Assembly (NCBI RefSeq): GCF_023653455.1
Contig: NZ_JAKEDR010000004.1
Coordinates: 1 to 49,680, forward strand
From: Paraclostridium ghonii
GTDB lineage: Bacteria > Bacillota > Clostridia > Peptostreptococcales > Peptostreptococcaceae
DNA: 49,680 nt
Direction of reading: 5' to 3'
In this document: piece after piece, positions 18,892-28,345 of the stretch
Numbering within the stretch: the stretch's first letter is position 1
Layout of the letters: each line of letters begins with the position of its first letter
Position numbers and translations under genes: made by a program
The notes under the pieces: model-generated
The model's database searches: none
The model's input: the letters and a program-made list of their open reading frames with translations, nothing else
What the model was told of the DNA's origin: nothing

Positions 18892-19401
18892 TCAGGTTGA
18901 AAGTATTAAAGATAATGCTATTATTTCAGCCATGTCTAAAATAAAGCTTAGACGTATACTGTTAAATGAAAATTTATTATTTTCATCTACTTTATCAACA
19001 ATACCAACGATAGAATAATTCCCAATTTCAGGAAGTTTCTTACCCACTCCCTTTCCGGGAAGGATAGGGCCTTTTCTTACTTGTAAATTTCCTATATTAC
19101 TTTTAGATCCTAAGCAAGCGTCTATAGCTAAAAAATTACCATGAGCATGTTTTTTCTTTATAGACTGTAGGGATTCATATATATTTAAAGCATGAATAGG
19201 TTTATCTAAAGTACCATAAACAGGGTATTTATAATTGCTGTTTTTTAACATCGTTCCAACTAAAGGGCCTAAAGAATCGCCTATAGCTCTATCTGTTCCT
19301 ATACAAACTATAACCGTATTCTCATCAATTATATTTTTTAATGTATCACTAAGGATTTGAACAACATTATCTTTTTTATAGTTTACTTTAGCTAAATACA
19401 T
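18892..19401 (-). CDS. yyaC: YyaC-family sporulation protein
   Basis: A member of the DUF1256/YyaC family, whose fold resembles the germination protease (GPR). It is conserved in spore formers but its substrate is unknown. The 169-aa protein contains ICIGTDRAIGDSLGPLVGT, VYGTLDKPIHALN, LAIDACLG and GPILPGKGVGKKLPEIG, the four conserved blocks. I chose the ATG at 19401 because AAGGGGGG lies 8 nt upstream; a longer frame to 19455 would run through that site. It is the only - strand gene in the first 33 kb and converges on fabZ. Confidence 0.92.
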   Translation of the reverse strand: MYLAKVNYKKDNVVQILSDTLKNIIDENTVIVCIGTDRAIGDSLGPLVGTMLKNSNYKYPVYGTLDKPIHALNIYESLQSIKKKHAHGNFLAIDACLGSKSNIGNLQVRKGPILPGKGVGKKLPEIGNYSIVGIVDKVDENNKFSFNSIRLSFILDMAEIIALSLILST

Positions 19402-19475
19402 AGGAACATCCCCCCTTAGAATAAATATATGAAAATCTAAAGTAAAAAATAACATTTAAAATTTAAAGAAATATA

Positions 19476-19504
19476 TTGCTAAGAATGATTAATGATAGTA
19501 TAAT
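19476..19504 (+). promoter_or_regulatory. Sigma-A-type promoter of the SAM riboswitch-metK transcript
   Basis: TTGCTA (19476-19481) and TATAAT (19499-19504) are 17 bp apart and lie about 35 bp upstream of the riboswitch. Confidence 0.7.
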
Positions 19505-19541
19505 TAATCATGTAATATAAATTAATAAAATTTCTTAATTA

Positions 19542-19701
19542 CCTTATTAAGAGAGGTGGAGGGACAGGCCCTGTGAAACCCAGCAACCATTCCGAATGGA
19601 AAAGGTGCTAATTCCTACAAGATTTTTATATCTTGAGAGATGAGGTTAGTTAATTATTGACGAATATAATTAACCTCTTCTTTTAAAGAAGAGGTTTTTT
19701 T
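19542..19701 (+). ncRNA. SAM-I (S-box) riboswitch with terminator
   Basis: The aptamer runs from CCTTAT (19542) to ATGAGG (19645), which pair as P1. Conserved S-box pieces are AGAGAGGTGGAGGGACAGGC, GAAACCCAGCAACC and AAAGGTGCTAATTCC. Downstream, GAGGTTAGTTAATTA can pair with TAATTAACCTC as an antiterminator. Alternatively AACCTCTTC pairs with GAAGAGGTT plus a T-run (19672-19701) as a terminator. SAM binding should hold P1 and end transcription before metK. Confidence 0.97.
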
Positions 19702-19791
19702 AATATCAAGAAAGACTATTCCTAAATGTGGGCTTAAGGTAATAAAAAGAATTTTAATCTAAGATTAAAAGACAATAGGAGGAGAATTTTA

Positions 19792-20985
19792 ATGGCAAAA
19801 CATTTATTTACTTCAGAATCAGTTACAGAAGGGCATCCAGATAAAATATGTGACCAGATATCGGATGCAATACTAGATGCACTTTTATCAAAAGACCCAC
19901 AAGCTAGAGTTGCGTGTGAAACAACAGTTACAACAGGGTTAGTATTAGTTGCGGGAGAAATAAGTACAAACACTTATGTTGATATCCCTAAATTAGTTAG
20001 AGAAACAATAAAAGAAATAGGGTACACTAGAGCTAAATTTGGATTTGATGGAGATACTTGTTCAGTTATAACTTCTATAGATGAGCAATCAGGGGATATA
20101 GCTATGGGGGTTGATGAAGCTTTAGAAAATAGAAGTGGAGAATTAACTGAAGATGAAATAGAAAAAATAGGAGCTGGAGATCAAGGGATAATGTTTGGTT
20201 TTGCATGTAATGAAACAGAAGAACTAATGCCTCTTCCAATATCTCTTGCTCATAAGTTATCAAAAAGATTAACAGAAGTTAGAAAAAGTGGAGAATTAGA
20301 ATATTTAAGACCAGATGGAAAAACTCAAGTTACTGTTGAATATGACGGAAATAAAGCAGTCAGAGTTCATACAGTTTTAATATCTACTCAACATAGTGAA
20401 GATGTAGATAATGAAACTATAAGAAGAGATTTAATAGAAAAAGTTATAAAGGTTGTTATACCAGAAGCTCTTTTAGATGAAGAAACTAAGATATATATAA
20501 ATCCAACAGGAAGATTTGTTATAGGTGGGCCTCAAGGAGATACAGGTCTTACTGGAAGAAAGATAATAATAGATACTTACGGTGGATATTCAAGACATGG
20601 AGGAGGAGCTTTCTCAGGAAAAGATCCTACAAAAGTTGATAGATCTGCTGCATACGCTGCAAGATATGTTGCTAAAAATATAGTAGCTGCAGGACTTGCA
20701 GAAAAATGTGAAATAGAATTAGCTTATGCTATAGGTGTTGCTAGACCATTATCTGTATTTATAGATACATTTGGAACTGGAAAAGTTAGTGAAGAAATAC
20801 TTGTTGATTTAGTTAACAAAAACTTTGACTTAAGACCAGGAGCAATAATAAGAGACTTAGATTTAAGAAAACCGATGTATAAAAATGTTGCAGCTTATGG
20901 ACATTTTGGTAGAACTGATTTAGATTTACCATGGGAAAGAACTGATAAAGCTGAATCTTTAAAAGAACAAGCATTGTTAAAATAA
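19792..20985 (+). CDS. metK: S-adenosylmethionine synthetase MetK
   Basis: MetK makes S-adenosylmethionine from methionine and ATP. The 397-aa protein has full length, with [17 protein letters not shown] near the N terminus, [12 protein letters not shown] (methionine site) and [19 protein letters not shown] (ATP phosphate-binding region). AGGAGG (19778-19783) precedes the ATG. Expression is governed by the SAM-I riboswitch directly upstream, so the product represses its own synthesis. A strong terminator follows, making metK a single-gene unit. Confidence 0.98.
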   Translation: MAKHLFTSESVTEGHPDKICDQISDAILDALLSKDPQARVACETTVTTGLVLVAGEISTNTYVDIPKLVRETIKEIGYTRAKFGFDGDTCSVITSIDEQSGDIAMGVDEALENRSGELTEDEIEKIGAGDQGIMFGFACNETEELMPLPISLAHKLSKRLTEVRKSGELEYLRPDGKTQVTVEYDGNKAVRVHTVLISTQHSEDVDNETIRRDLIEKVIKVVIPEALLDEETKIYINPTGRFVIGGPQGDTGLTGRKIIIDTYGGYSRHGGGAFSGKDPTKVDRSAAYAARYVAKNIVAAGLAEKCEIELAYAIGVARPLSVFIDTFGTGKVSEEILVDLVNKNFDLRPGAIIRDLDLRKPMYKNVAAYGHFGRTDLDLPWERTDKAESLKEQALLK

Positions 20986-21004
20986 ATATTATATATTGAA
21001 TATA

Positions 21005-21038
21005 AGAGGACTGTATTTTGCAGTCCTCTATTTTTTTT
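21005..21038 (+). terminator. Terminator after metK
   Basis: AGAGGACTGTA and the partner GCAGTCCTCT form a stem with a short loop, then a run of eight Ts. Confidence 0.94.
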
Positions 21039-21177
21039 ATATGAATTTAGATGTATAATAATAATAAATTATGTAAACGATAAAGATAGCATTTTTTACA
21101 CTTAAGGAAATTACGCCAAATAAAAAAACTGAGAATAAATTATGAAATCTAGCTATACATATTGAGTTGATATTGTA

Positions 21178-21297
21178 GCGGATAAGTTTTTGAGAAACTC
21201 ATCTGTTTCTTGGGATTGTTTGAGACATAAAGTGAATCGCAGACAGTAGTCGCTCAAAGTGAATCGCAGGCGTAGTTGTCCAAGAGAGTAGAATTTT
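21178..21297 (+). repeat. Dispersed repeat family R, copy E (with internal duplication)
   Basis: Shares CATCTGTTTCTTGGGA with copy D and GACATAAAGTGAATCGCAGA / AGTCGCTCAA with copies A and B, and ends GAATTTTTA like all copies. Its 3' half is duplicated: AGTGAATCGCAGACAGTAGT is followed by AGTGAATCGCAGGCGTAGTT. It ends right at the recD2 ribosome binding site. The rest of this 327-nt gap (21039-21177) is AT-rich with no recognisable feature except a short match to 12561-12600. Confidence 0.72.
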
Positions 21298-21312
21298 TAT
21301 AGGAGATTATTT

Positions 21313-23541
21313 ATGGAAAAGATAGAAGGAATGGTAAGTGACATTATATTTAAAAATGAAGATAACGGATATGTTATTGCACATTTGTCAAATGAGAACA
21401 GCGATATAGTTATAGTTGGCTGTATGCCTACGTTAACTGTAGGAGAGAGTATAGAAGTTGAAGGGAAATGGATAAATCACAAAACTTATGGAACTCAATT
21501 TGAAGTTAACTCATTTATGCCAGTTACTCCATCCTCTATAGAAGGTATATATGTGTACTTATCCTCTGGAATAATAAAGGGAATTGGAGATAAAATGGCA
21601 AAGAGGATAATAGAAAAATTTGGAGTCGATACACTAGATGTAATTCAGAACACTCCACATAGGCTTTCTGAGGTTGATGGGATAGGGAGCAAAAAAATTG
21701 AACAGATATATAAAAGTTATGAAGAAAATAGAGAACTGAGAAATATAATAATGCATCTATCGCCTTATGGAATAACACCTAACTTTTGTCTAAAGATATA
21801 TAAAAAATATAAAAATAAAGCAATAGATATTATAAGTAAAAATCCATATAAATTAGCAGAAGATATAAGAGGAGTTGGATTTAAAGTAGCTGATAAAATA
21901 GCATCTAATTTAGGAATAGATAAATATTCAAAAGATAGAATTATGCAAGGAATTTTATATTCATTGAACCAATCATTAGGAAGTGGACATACATATCTAC
22001 CTAAAAGTATTTTAATAGATGAATCTAGTAAAATTTTAGGAGTAGAGGATGAATATATTTCAGATGGAATTTTAAGTTTGGCATACGATCAAAAAATTCA
22101 TATTGAAAGAAACTTAGGTACAGAGGATCATATATATTTAATACCATATTATTTATCTGAAAATGGAGTTTGCAAGCAAATCATAAAATTATCTATATCT
22201 AAATTTAAAGAACTAAATATAGATATAGAAGAAGAAATACAAAAGGTAGAAAAAGAAACGGATATAAAATTAGCTCAGAATCAAATATTAGCTGTTAAAG
22301 AAGTTGTTGATAGTGGATTGGTAGTTATTACTGGAGGTCCAGGGACAGGAAAAACAACAACTATAAATACTATAATAAAAGTATTTGAAAATAATGAGCA
22401 AGAAGTCCTTTTAGCAGCCCCTACAGGAAGAGCAGCTAAAAGAATGAGTGAAACATCGAATAAAGAGGCAAAGACAATACACAGGCTTTTAGAGATGGGA
22501 TATGCTACGGATTCAGAAGAACTAGTATTTTTAAAAGATGAGGATGATCCTATAAAAGCAGATGTTGTTATAGTTGATGAGGTTTCAATGGTAGATATTG
22601 TTTTAATGTATAGTTTATTAAAAGCTATAAAGTTAGGAACAAGGTTAATTTTAGTAGGTGATAGTGATCAGTTACCATCTGTAGGAGCTGGAAACGTTTT
22701 AAAAGACATAATATACTCTGAGGTTATAAATGTTGTAAGACTAAATGAAATTTTTAGGCAGGCTCAAGAAAGTATGATAGTCGTAAATGCTCATAGAATA
22801 AATCAAGGATTGCCACTTAACCTAAATGTTAAAGGTAAAGATTTTTTCTTTATAAAAAAACATAGGAATGAAGAAATTTTAGATGAAATAGTCGGTTTGG
22901 TAAGCCAAAGACTCCCTAAATTTTATAATGTAGATAAGTTACAGGATATACAAGTGTTGGCTCCTATGAGAAAAGGAGATTTGGGAGTTACAAATTTAAA
23001 TATAGAACTTCAAAAGTATCTAAATAAAGAAGAAAAGTTTAAGGTAGAAGAAACTTTACAAAAGAGAATTTTTAGAGTTGGCGATAAAGTTATGCAAATA
23101 AAAAATAATTATACTAAAAAATGGGAAAATGAAGATAAGAGTGAACGTGGAGAAGGCATATATAATGGTGATATAGGCTATATTTATCATATAGACAAAG
23201 AAAATAAAACTATATATGTTTTATTTGATAAAACAAAAATAGTATCTTATGAATATTCTGAGTTAGATGAGCTAGATCATAGTTTTTGCACAACAATACA
23301 TAAAAGCCAAGGAAGTGAGTTTCCCGTTATTGTAATTCCGGTTACGTGGGCACCGCCCATGTTATTAAATAGAAATTTAATTTATACCGCTGTAACTAGA
23401 GCTAAAAAATTAGTTGTTTTAGTTGGAGATGTAAAATATTTAGACTTTATGATAAAAAATAATAGAACAAATGATAGATATTCTAATTTATGCATAAAAC
23501 TTAATAGATTAAAAAAAGAAGGGTTGTTGGTAAAAAATTAA
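21313..23541 (+). CDS. recD2: RecD2-type ATP-dependent DNA helicase
   Basis: A superfamily 1 5'-3' helicase of the RecD2/YrrC kind, which works without RecBC in replication-fork and repair processes. The 742-aa protein has an N-terminal OB-like region, helix-hairpin-helix segments (about residues 85-125), Walker A GGPGTGKTTT near residue 342, Walker B VIVDEVSM, GDSDQLPSVGAG (motif III region), and the C-terminal UvrD-like TTIHKSQGSEFPVIVIP and NLIYTAVTRAKK. AGGAG precedes ATG 21313. Its stop overlaps the apparent start of comF (ATTAA), so the genes are probably one unit. Confidence 0.95.
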   Translation: MEKIEGMVSDIIFKNEDNGYVIAHLSNENSDIVIVGCMPTLTVGESIEVEGKWINHKTYGTQFEVNSFMPVTPSSIEGIYVYLSSGIIKGIGDKMAKRIIEKFGVDTLDVIQNTPHRLSEVDGIGSKKIEQIYKSYEENRELRNIIMHLSPYGITPNFCLKIYKKYKNKAIDIISKNPYKLAEDIRGVGFKVADKIASNLGIDKYSKDRIMQGILYSLNQSLGSGHTYLPKSILIDESSKILGVEDEYISDGILSLAYDQKIHIERNLGTEDHIYLIPYYLSENGVCKQIIKLSISKFKELNIDIEEEIQKVEKETDIKLAQNQILAVKEVVDSGLVVITGGPGTGKTTTINTIIKVFENNEQEVLLAAPTGRAAKRMSETSNKEAKTIHRLLEMGYATDSEELVFLKDEDDPIKADVVIVDEVSMVDIVLMYSLLKAIKLGTRLILVGDSDQLPSVGAGNVLKDIIYSEVINVVRLNEIFRQAQESMIVVNAHRINQGLPLNLNVKGKDFFFIKKHRNEEILDEIVGLVSQRLPKFYNVDKLQDIQVLAPMRKGDLGVTNLNIELQKYLNKEEKFKVEETLQKRIFRVGDKVMQIKNNYTKKWENEDKSERGEGIYNGDIGYIYHIDKENKTIYVLFDKTKIVSYEYSELDELDHSFCTTIHKSQGSEFPVIVIPVTWAPPMLLNRNLIYTAVTRAKKLVVLVGDVKYLDFMIKNNRTNDRYSNLCIKLNRLKKEGLLVKN

Positions 23542-24286
23542 GTCAATTTTTTATGGAATTTTAGATATAATATATCCTGAAAATATTAAATGTATTATAT
23601 GTAATAGATCTATTAGTAAGTCTAATACATATTCATTGTGCAAAGATTGTTTTAATGAACTAAGGTTTATAGAGGATGGATGTATAAAATGCGGAAAGAC
23701 AATACTGAATGAAAGCATAGAAAAACTAAATCCCGAAGAATTATTAAATGGATGCAGTGCATGTATGAATAAAACATATTATTTTGAAAAAGCTATAGGC
23801 TGCATAGAATATGATGATACTAGTAAAAAAATAGTTTTTGGATTTAAATATAATGATAAAACCTTTATTGCAAAAAATATAGCTTTTATAATGAAAGAAA
23901 AATTAGATACACAAGATATACATTATGATTATATACTTTACGTACCATTATACAAAAAAAGGGAGAGAAAAAGAGGGTTTAATCAATCTAAGCTTATTGC
24001 TAAGTATCTTGGGAAAATTGAGGATATTGAAGTGTTAGAATGTATATATAGACGAAAAAACACTACAAGGTTATTTAAACTAAGAAATGAGGAAAGATCA
24101 AAAGAGTTAAAAAATGCATTTGGTTTTTATAATAGTATAAATTTATGCAAAAACAAAAATGTATTGATTATAGATGATATATTTACTACTGGAAGTACTG
24201 TAAATGAAATATCAAAAACATTGAAGTTTAATGGAGTAAAAAAAATTTATGTTTGTACATTTTTAACTAGAATAAATTGTTATTGA
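23537..24286 (+). CDS. comF: ComF-family phosphoribosyltransferase-like protein (start codon unclear)
   Basis: A ComFC-type protein needed for DNA uptake in competent bacteria; its role in clostridia is not established. The reading frame open from 23534 encodes YPENIKCIICNRS then LCKDC and CIKCGK, i.e. the usual N-terminal Cys pairs, and the PRPP motif IIDDIFTTGSTVNE lies near the C terminus. No ATG, GTG or TTG occurs in frame before TTG 23636, and starting there would remove the first CxxC. I place the start at ATT 23537, which overlaps the recD2 stop (ATTAA); length is then 249 aa. The alternative is a 216-aa product from TTG 23636, or a mutated start codon. Confidence 0.8.
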   Translation: MKSIFYGILDIIYPENIKCIICNRSISKSNTYSLCKDCFNELRFIEDGCIKCGKTILNESIEKLNPEELLNGCSACMNKTYYFEKAIGCIEYDDTSKKIVFGFKYNDKTFIAKNIAFIMKEKLDTQDIHYDYILYVPLYKKRERKRGFNQSKLIAKYLGKIEDIEVLECIYRRKNTTRLFKLRNEERSKELKNAFGFYNSINLCKNKNVLIIDDIFTTGSTVNEISKTLKFNGVKKIYVCTFLTRINCY

Positions 24287-24311
24287 CATATAAGCTTAAG
24301 GATATTAAAAT
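24283..24311 (+). promoter_or_regulatory. Sigma-A-type promoter of the raiA-type RNA
   Basis: A perfect TTGACA (24283-24288) and TAAAAT (24306-24311) are 17 bp apart. The -35 overlaps the comF stop codon. Transcription would begin near 24318, just at the 5' end of the structured RNA. Confidence 0.75.
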
Positions 24312-24317
24312 AGATTA

Positions 24318-24530
24318 GTAGTATGTTAGGTCTGTGGTTGAAAGTTCATGCCAGTTGCAGGCAAAAGGACCCACGTAAGTTAATTCTAAAAATTGAATTA
24401 ATGATCATGGTGCAGCTTAGAAGTAAGACCTGCCGACAAAAAGTCGAGAGAGTCAGTAGTGCGGCGAACCCAAGCGAAATCTCCAGCAGGCGAGTGTGGG
24501 GGCAAAGACCAGGTCAGCTAAAATATTACG
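24318..24530 (+). ncRNA. Structured non-coding RNA, raiA motif
   Basis: About 210 nt, GC-richer than the neighbourhood, with its own promoter and terminator and no credible gene. GGTCT (24329-24333) pairs with AGACC (24506-24510) to close it. Inside are GTTGCAGGCAAAAGGACC, the partner GACCTGCCGAC, GTCGAGAG and TGCGGCGAACCCAAGCGAAA, which look like conserved RNA elements. The raiA motif is a known structured RNA of Firmicutes and Actinobacteria usually found between comF and raiA (hpf), exactly this setting. The identification rests mainly on that context and on remembered consensus. An 86-codon frame across it (24323-24583) is chance. Confidence 0.8.
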
Positions 24531-24558
24531 AAAGTACCTTTATAGGTGCTTTTTTTTT
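24531..24558 (+). terminator. Terminator of the raiA-type RNA
   Basis: AAAGTACCT and AGGTGCTTT pair across TTAT and are followed by eight further Ts. Confidence 0.9.
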
Positions 24559-24637
24559 GCAACGGACGAAGTCGTTTGAGTAACGAGATCCGAGTTTGCA
24601 TAGTGGACGTTGGCGACATGAGAGAAGTGAATTTTTG
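24559..24637 (+). repeat. Dispersed repeat family R, copy C (diverged)
   Basis: Begins GCAACGGACGAAGTCG like copy A, contains GGCGACAT, and ends GAAGTGAATTTTT, but the middle is diverged. It abuts the T-run of the RNA terminator. Confidence 0.65.
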
Positions 24638-24714
24638 CTTAAATACAATTTTTTTATAATTTATTTGGAAATATGACAACAATAAACAAATTAATAACAA
24701 ATAAACATTAGTTC

Positions 24715-24818
24715 TGTGGATAGAAATCAACCAAAGAATGTGTAAAAATAAATAAATACGTAGTTATTAACAATTTTATCCACATTATCCACAAATAACA
24801 ATTGTAAATCAATCCACA
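24715..24818 (+). promoter_or_regulatory. DnaA-box cluster upstream of hpf
   Basis: Two perfect TTATCCACA boxes abut head to tail (24776-24784 and 24785-24793). TGTGGATAG at 24715-24723 is a one-mismatch box on the other strand, and CAATCCACA at 24810-24818 is a weaker fourth. Such density is normally seen at origins, at DnaA-regulated promoters or at DnaA-titration sites. No dnaA, dnaN or recF gene is in the window, so this is unlikely to be the main origin. The rest of 24638-24982 is AT-rich and presumably holds the hpf promoter. Confidence 0.7.
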
Positions 24819-24982
24819 TATTGCTTAAAGTTTGCAATTAATGTACAAAAATAAATTTATTTTCCGTACATATTATGCTTATAAGACGCTAAGAATAAAA
24901 ATAAAGGAAATTGAATTTTAAAATAGAAATATATATAAGTATAAGTTATTGTTCTTATATATATCTGAAGGGAGATGTTCTT

Positions 24983-25534
24983 ATGAATATAAAAATATCT
25001 GGGAAACAAATAGAATTAACAGATGCTATAAAAGATGCAGTAGAAGAAAAATTAGAGAGATTAGACTATTACCTTCACCCAGAAACAGAAGTAAAAGTTA
25101 CTGTAAGCGCTAAAAAAGCAAGACAAAAAGTGGAAGTAACGATAATACCTATAAGCGGGCCTATAATAAGAGCAGAAGATACAGAAGAAAGTTTATACGC
25201 TGCCATAGATGTAGTATATGATAAGGTTAATACCCAATTGCGAAAATATAAAAAAAGAGTACAAGATAGACATCAGTCAAATGAAAGTATAAGATTTAGC
25301 CATATAGAAGATTTATCAGAAGAAGAGTTAAGTGATGAAAATGAAAATTCTATAAATATTTCAATAGAAAGAGTTAAGAAATTTAATATGAAACCAATGA
25401 GTCCTGAAGAAGCAGTTTTACAAATGGATTTATTAGGACATGATTTTTTTATTTTTACAAACACACAAACTGATGATATATCAATAGTATATAAAAGAAA
25501 AAATGGCGGTTATGGGATGATAGAAAAAGAGTAG
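24983..25534 (+). CDS. hpf: Long-form ribosome hibernation promoting factor
   Basis: HPF (RaiA/YvyD family) binds idle 70S ribosomes and, in the long form, pairs them into inactive 100S dimers. The 183-aa protein has the N-terminal ribosome-binding domain (MNIKISGKQIELTDAI to about residue 100), an acidic linker and the C-terminal dimerisation domain (FNMKPMSPEEAVLQMDLLGH onward). ATG 24983 is 8 nt after AAGGGAG; an in-frame TTG at 24911 would add a poorly conserved, AT-coded leader. It lies downstream of the raiA-type RNA and the DnaA-box cluster and ends in its own terminator. Confidence 0.95.
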   Translation: MNIKISGKQIELTDAIKDAVEEKLERLDYYLHPETEVKVTVSAKKARQKVEVTIIPISGPIIRAEDTEESLYAAIDVVYDKVNTQLRKYKKRVQDRHQSNESIRFSHIEDLSEEELSDENENSINISIERVKKFNMKPMSPEEAVLQMDLLGHDFFIFTNTQTDDISIVYKRKNGGYGMIEKE

Positions 25535-25552
25535 AATTTAAATTTAGTTATT

Positions 25553-25588
25553 AAAGCTATCGATAAAAATGACAATCGATAGCTTTTT
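25553..25588 (+). terminator. Terminator after hpf
   Basis: AAAGCTATCGAT pairs with ATCGATAGCTTT across a 10-nt loop and is followed by Ts. Confidence 0.93.
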
Positions 25589-25658
25589 AAATATAAAATA
25601 CAAAGATTTTATGGTAGAATGTATATTATAACATTAATGGACGAGGAGAGATAAGTAT

Positions 25659-28331
25659 ATGGGTTTCTTAGATAATATATTTAATATAGCTGATAAAAGA
25701 GAAATGAAAAAGTTCAGCAAAATAGTTGATGAAATAGATGCTGTAGAATCAAAATTTCAAGGCATGTCAGATAGTGAATTAAAAAATATGACTAATATTT
25801 TTAAAGAAAGGCTTGATAAGGGGGAAACTGTAGATGATATATTAACAGAAGCATTTGCAGTTGTAAGAGAAGCTTCAAAAAGAGTTCTTGGGATGAGGCA
25901 ATATAGAGTTCAGCTTATAGGTGGGATAGTACTTCACCAAGGAAGAATAGCTGAGATGAAAACTGGAGAAGGTAAAACTTTAGTTGCAACAGCTCCGGTT
26001 TATTTAAACGCGTTAACAGGTAAAGGTGTACATGTTGTAACAGTAAATGATTACTTAGCAAAACGTGATAAAGAGGAAATGGGAAAAGTATATGAGTTTT
26101 TAGGAATGACAGTTGGGGTTATAGTTCACGGTCAAAACCCCCAAGAAAGAAAAGCTCAATATGAATGTGATATAACATATGGTACAAATAATGAGTATGG
26201 TTTTGATTATCTAAAAGATAACATGGTTATACATAAAGAACAAAAAGTTCAAAGAGAATTAAACTATGCAATTGTCGATGAGGTTGACTCTATATTAGTA
26301 GATGAGGCTAGAACACCTCTTATAATATCAGGGCCTGGAGATAAATCGACACATTTATATGCAGATGCAAATACATTTGCACATACTTTAAAAGAAGATA
26401 ACTATGAGATAGATGAAAAACAAAAATCTGTTTCTTTAACTGAAAGTGGTATACAAAAAGCAGAAGTTTATTTTAATGTGGATAATATAACAGATATAGC
26501 TCATATAGAGTTATACCATCACATAAATCAAGCATTAAAAGCTCATAAGATAATGAAACTAGATGTAGATTATGTTGTAAGAGACGGTGAGATAGTTATT
26601 GTTGATGAGTTTACAGGAAGACTTATGTTTGGTAGAAGATACTCTGAAGGATTACATCAAGCAATTGAAGCTAAAGAAGGTTTAAGAATACAAAGAGAAT
26701 CTAAAACTCTAGCAACTATAACATTCCAAAATTACTTTAGAATGTATAACAAGTTATCAGGTATGACAGGTACAGCCAAAACAGAGGAAGAAGAATTTAA
26801 GGCTATATACAAAATGGATGTTGTCCAAATTCCAACCAACAAGCCTATATTAAGAGAAGACTTAGCAGATGTTGTATATAAAAGCGAATTAGGAAAATTC
26901 AATGCAGTTGCTGAAGATATAATAGAAAGACATAAGAAAAATCAACCAGTACTTGTTGGTACGGTTTCTATAGAAAAGTCTGAAGTTTTATCTATGCTTT
27001 TAAAGAGAAAAGGCGTTAAACATGAAGTTTTAAATGCTAAAAACCACCATAAAGAGGCAGAAATAGTAGCACAAGCAGGTAGATTAGGTGCAGTAACTAT
27101 AGCTACTAACATGGCTGGTCGTGGTACCGACATAGTTTTAGGAGGTAACCCAGTATTTTTAACTAAGAAAGAAATGAAGAAAATAGGATATTCTGAGGAT
27201 ATAATAAATAAAGTTGATGTAGATATAGAAAGTTTAGGTATAGAATTAACTGATGAAATAGTGAAAGCTAAAGCTGATTTTGATAAGATACTTAAAAAAT
27301 ATAAGGTACAAACAGAAGAAGAGCAAAATAAAGTTAGAGAAGCTGGCGGCTTAGCTATAATAGGTACAGAAAGACATGAATCACGAAGAATTGATAATCA
27401 GTTACGTGGACGTGCTGGTCGTCAAGGAGACCCAGGTGGTTCAAGATTTTATATAAGTTTAGAAGATGAGCTTATGAGATTATTTGGAAGTGATAGAATT
27501 TCAGGTATGGTTGAAAAAATTGGATTAGATGACGAAACGCCTATAGAAGCTAAAATGTTAACTAAATCAATAGAAAATGCTCAAAAGAAAGTTGAAGGAA
27601 GAAACTTTGGTATAAGAAAGCACGTTCTTCAATATGATGATGTTATGAATAAACAAAGAGAGATAATATACGAGCAAAGAGGTCGTGTATTAGAAGGCGA
27701 AAACTTAGAAAAACAAATTCAAACGATGATATTATCTATAATTTCAGGTGGATACGATATATATCTTACAGATCAAGGGTTTGATTTAAATGCATATAAA
27801 GATTATTTATATTATAATTTCATGCCAAAAGGTAGCTTAGAAATTGAAAATCTTGAAAATATGAAAAAAGAAGATCTTATAGATGAAGTATATGAGATAG
27901 CTAAAAACATATACGAAGAAAAAGAAGAACTTGTTGAATCAGAAAGAATGAGAGAAATAGAAAGGGTTATACTTTTACAAGCTGTTGATTCTTATTGGAT
28001 AGACCATATAGATGCAATGGACCAATTACGTCAAGGTATAGGGCTTAGAGCTATAGGTCAACAAGATCCAGTTGTAGCTTATAAGTTAGAAGGCTTTGAC
28101 ATGTTTGATAATATGACAAAATCTATACAAGAAGATACTGTAAGATATTTATATAACTTCACAATAGAAGAACCTATACAAAGAAAACCAGTAGTAGATG
28201 TAGAAAAAATATCTTCAAATGTAGATGAGGGACAAGGAAATAAGCCTGTTAAGAAAGATGAAGAAACAGGAAGAAATGAGGAATGTCCTTGCGGAAGTGG
28301 TAAAAAATACAAAAAGTGTTGCGGAAAGTAG
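25659..28331 (+). CDS. secA: Preprotein translocase ATPase SecA
   Basis: SecA drives export of unfolded proteins through SecYEG. The 890-aa protein has Walker [10 protein letters not shown] near residues 100-108, the preprotein cross-linking and helicase-like regions ([47 protein letters not shown]) and a C-terminal zinc-binding tail with Cys876, Cys878, Cys887 and Cys888 ([13 protein letters not shown]). That tail marks the housekeeping SecA rather than an accessory SecA2, which usually lacks it. GAGGAG precedes the ATG. prfB follows 14 nt after the stop, the order common in Firmicutes. Confidence 0.98.
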   Translation: MGFLDNIFNIADKREMKKFSKIVDEIDAVESKFQGMSDSELKNMTNIFKERLDKGETVDDILTEAFAVVREASKRVLGMRQYRVQLIGGIVLHQGRIAEMKTGEGKTLVATAPVYLNALTGKGVHVVTVNDYLAKRDKEEMGKVYEFLGMTVGVIVHGQNPQERKAQYECDITYGTNNEYGFDYLKDNMVIHKEQKVQRELNYAIVDEVDSILVDEARTPLIISGPGDKSTHLYADANTFAHTLKEDNYEIDEKQKSVSLTESGIQKAEVYFNVDNITDIAHIELYHHINQALKAHKIMKLDVDYVVRDGEIVIVDEFTGRLMFGRRYSEGLHQAIEAKEGLRIQRESKTLATITFQNYFRMYNKLSGMTGTAKTEEEEFKAIYKMDVVQIPTNKPILREDLADVVYKSELGKFNAVAEDIIERHKKNQPVLVGTVSIEKSEVLSMLLKRKGVKHEVLNAKNHHKEAEIVAQAGRLGAVTIATNMAGRGTDIVLGGNPVFLTKKEMKKIGYSEDIINKVDVDIESLGIELTDEIVKAKADFDKILKKYKVQTEEEQNKVREAGGLAIIGTERHESRRIDNQLRGRAGRQGDPGGSRFYISLEDELMRLFGSDRISGMVEKIGLDDETPIEAKMLTKSIENAQKKVEGRNFGIRKHVLQYDDVMNKQREIIYEQRGRVLEGENLEKQIQTMILSIISGGYDIYLTDQGFDLNAYKDYLYYNFMPKGSLEIENLENMKKEDLIDEVYEIAKNIYEEKEELVESERMREIERVILLQAVDSYWIDHIDAMDQLRQGIGLRAIGQQDPVVAYKLEGFDMFDNMTKSIQEDTVRYLYNFTIEEPIQRKPVVDVEKISSNVDEGQGNKPVKKDEETGRNEECPCGSGKKYKKCCGK

Positions 28332-28345
28332 TTTGGAGGTTGCAC

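Noticed and set aside
24318..24530. SRP RNA, RNase P RNA, tmRNA or 6S RNA as identity of the structured RNA
   Set aside because: The SRP core GGTCAGGTCCGGAAGG, the RNase P GAGGAAAGTCC block and a tmRNA tRNA-like end are all absent; the comF-hpf setting fits the raiA motif.
24323..24583. 86-codon + strand frame over the raiA-type RNA
   Set aside because: It has no ribosome binding site, runs through the terminator and into repeat C, and the region shows RNA pairing instead.
24715..24818. Main chromosomal origin (oriC)
   Set aside because: The boxes would fit, but dnaA, dnaN, recF and a typical AT-rich unwinding arrangement are not present around it.
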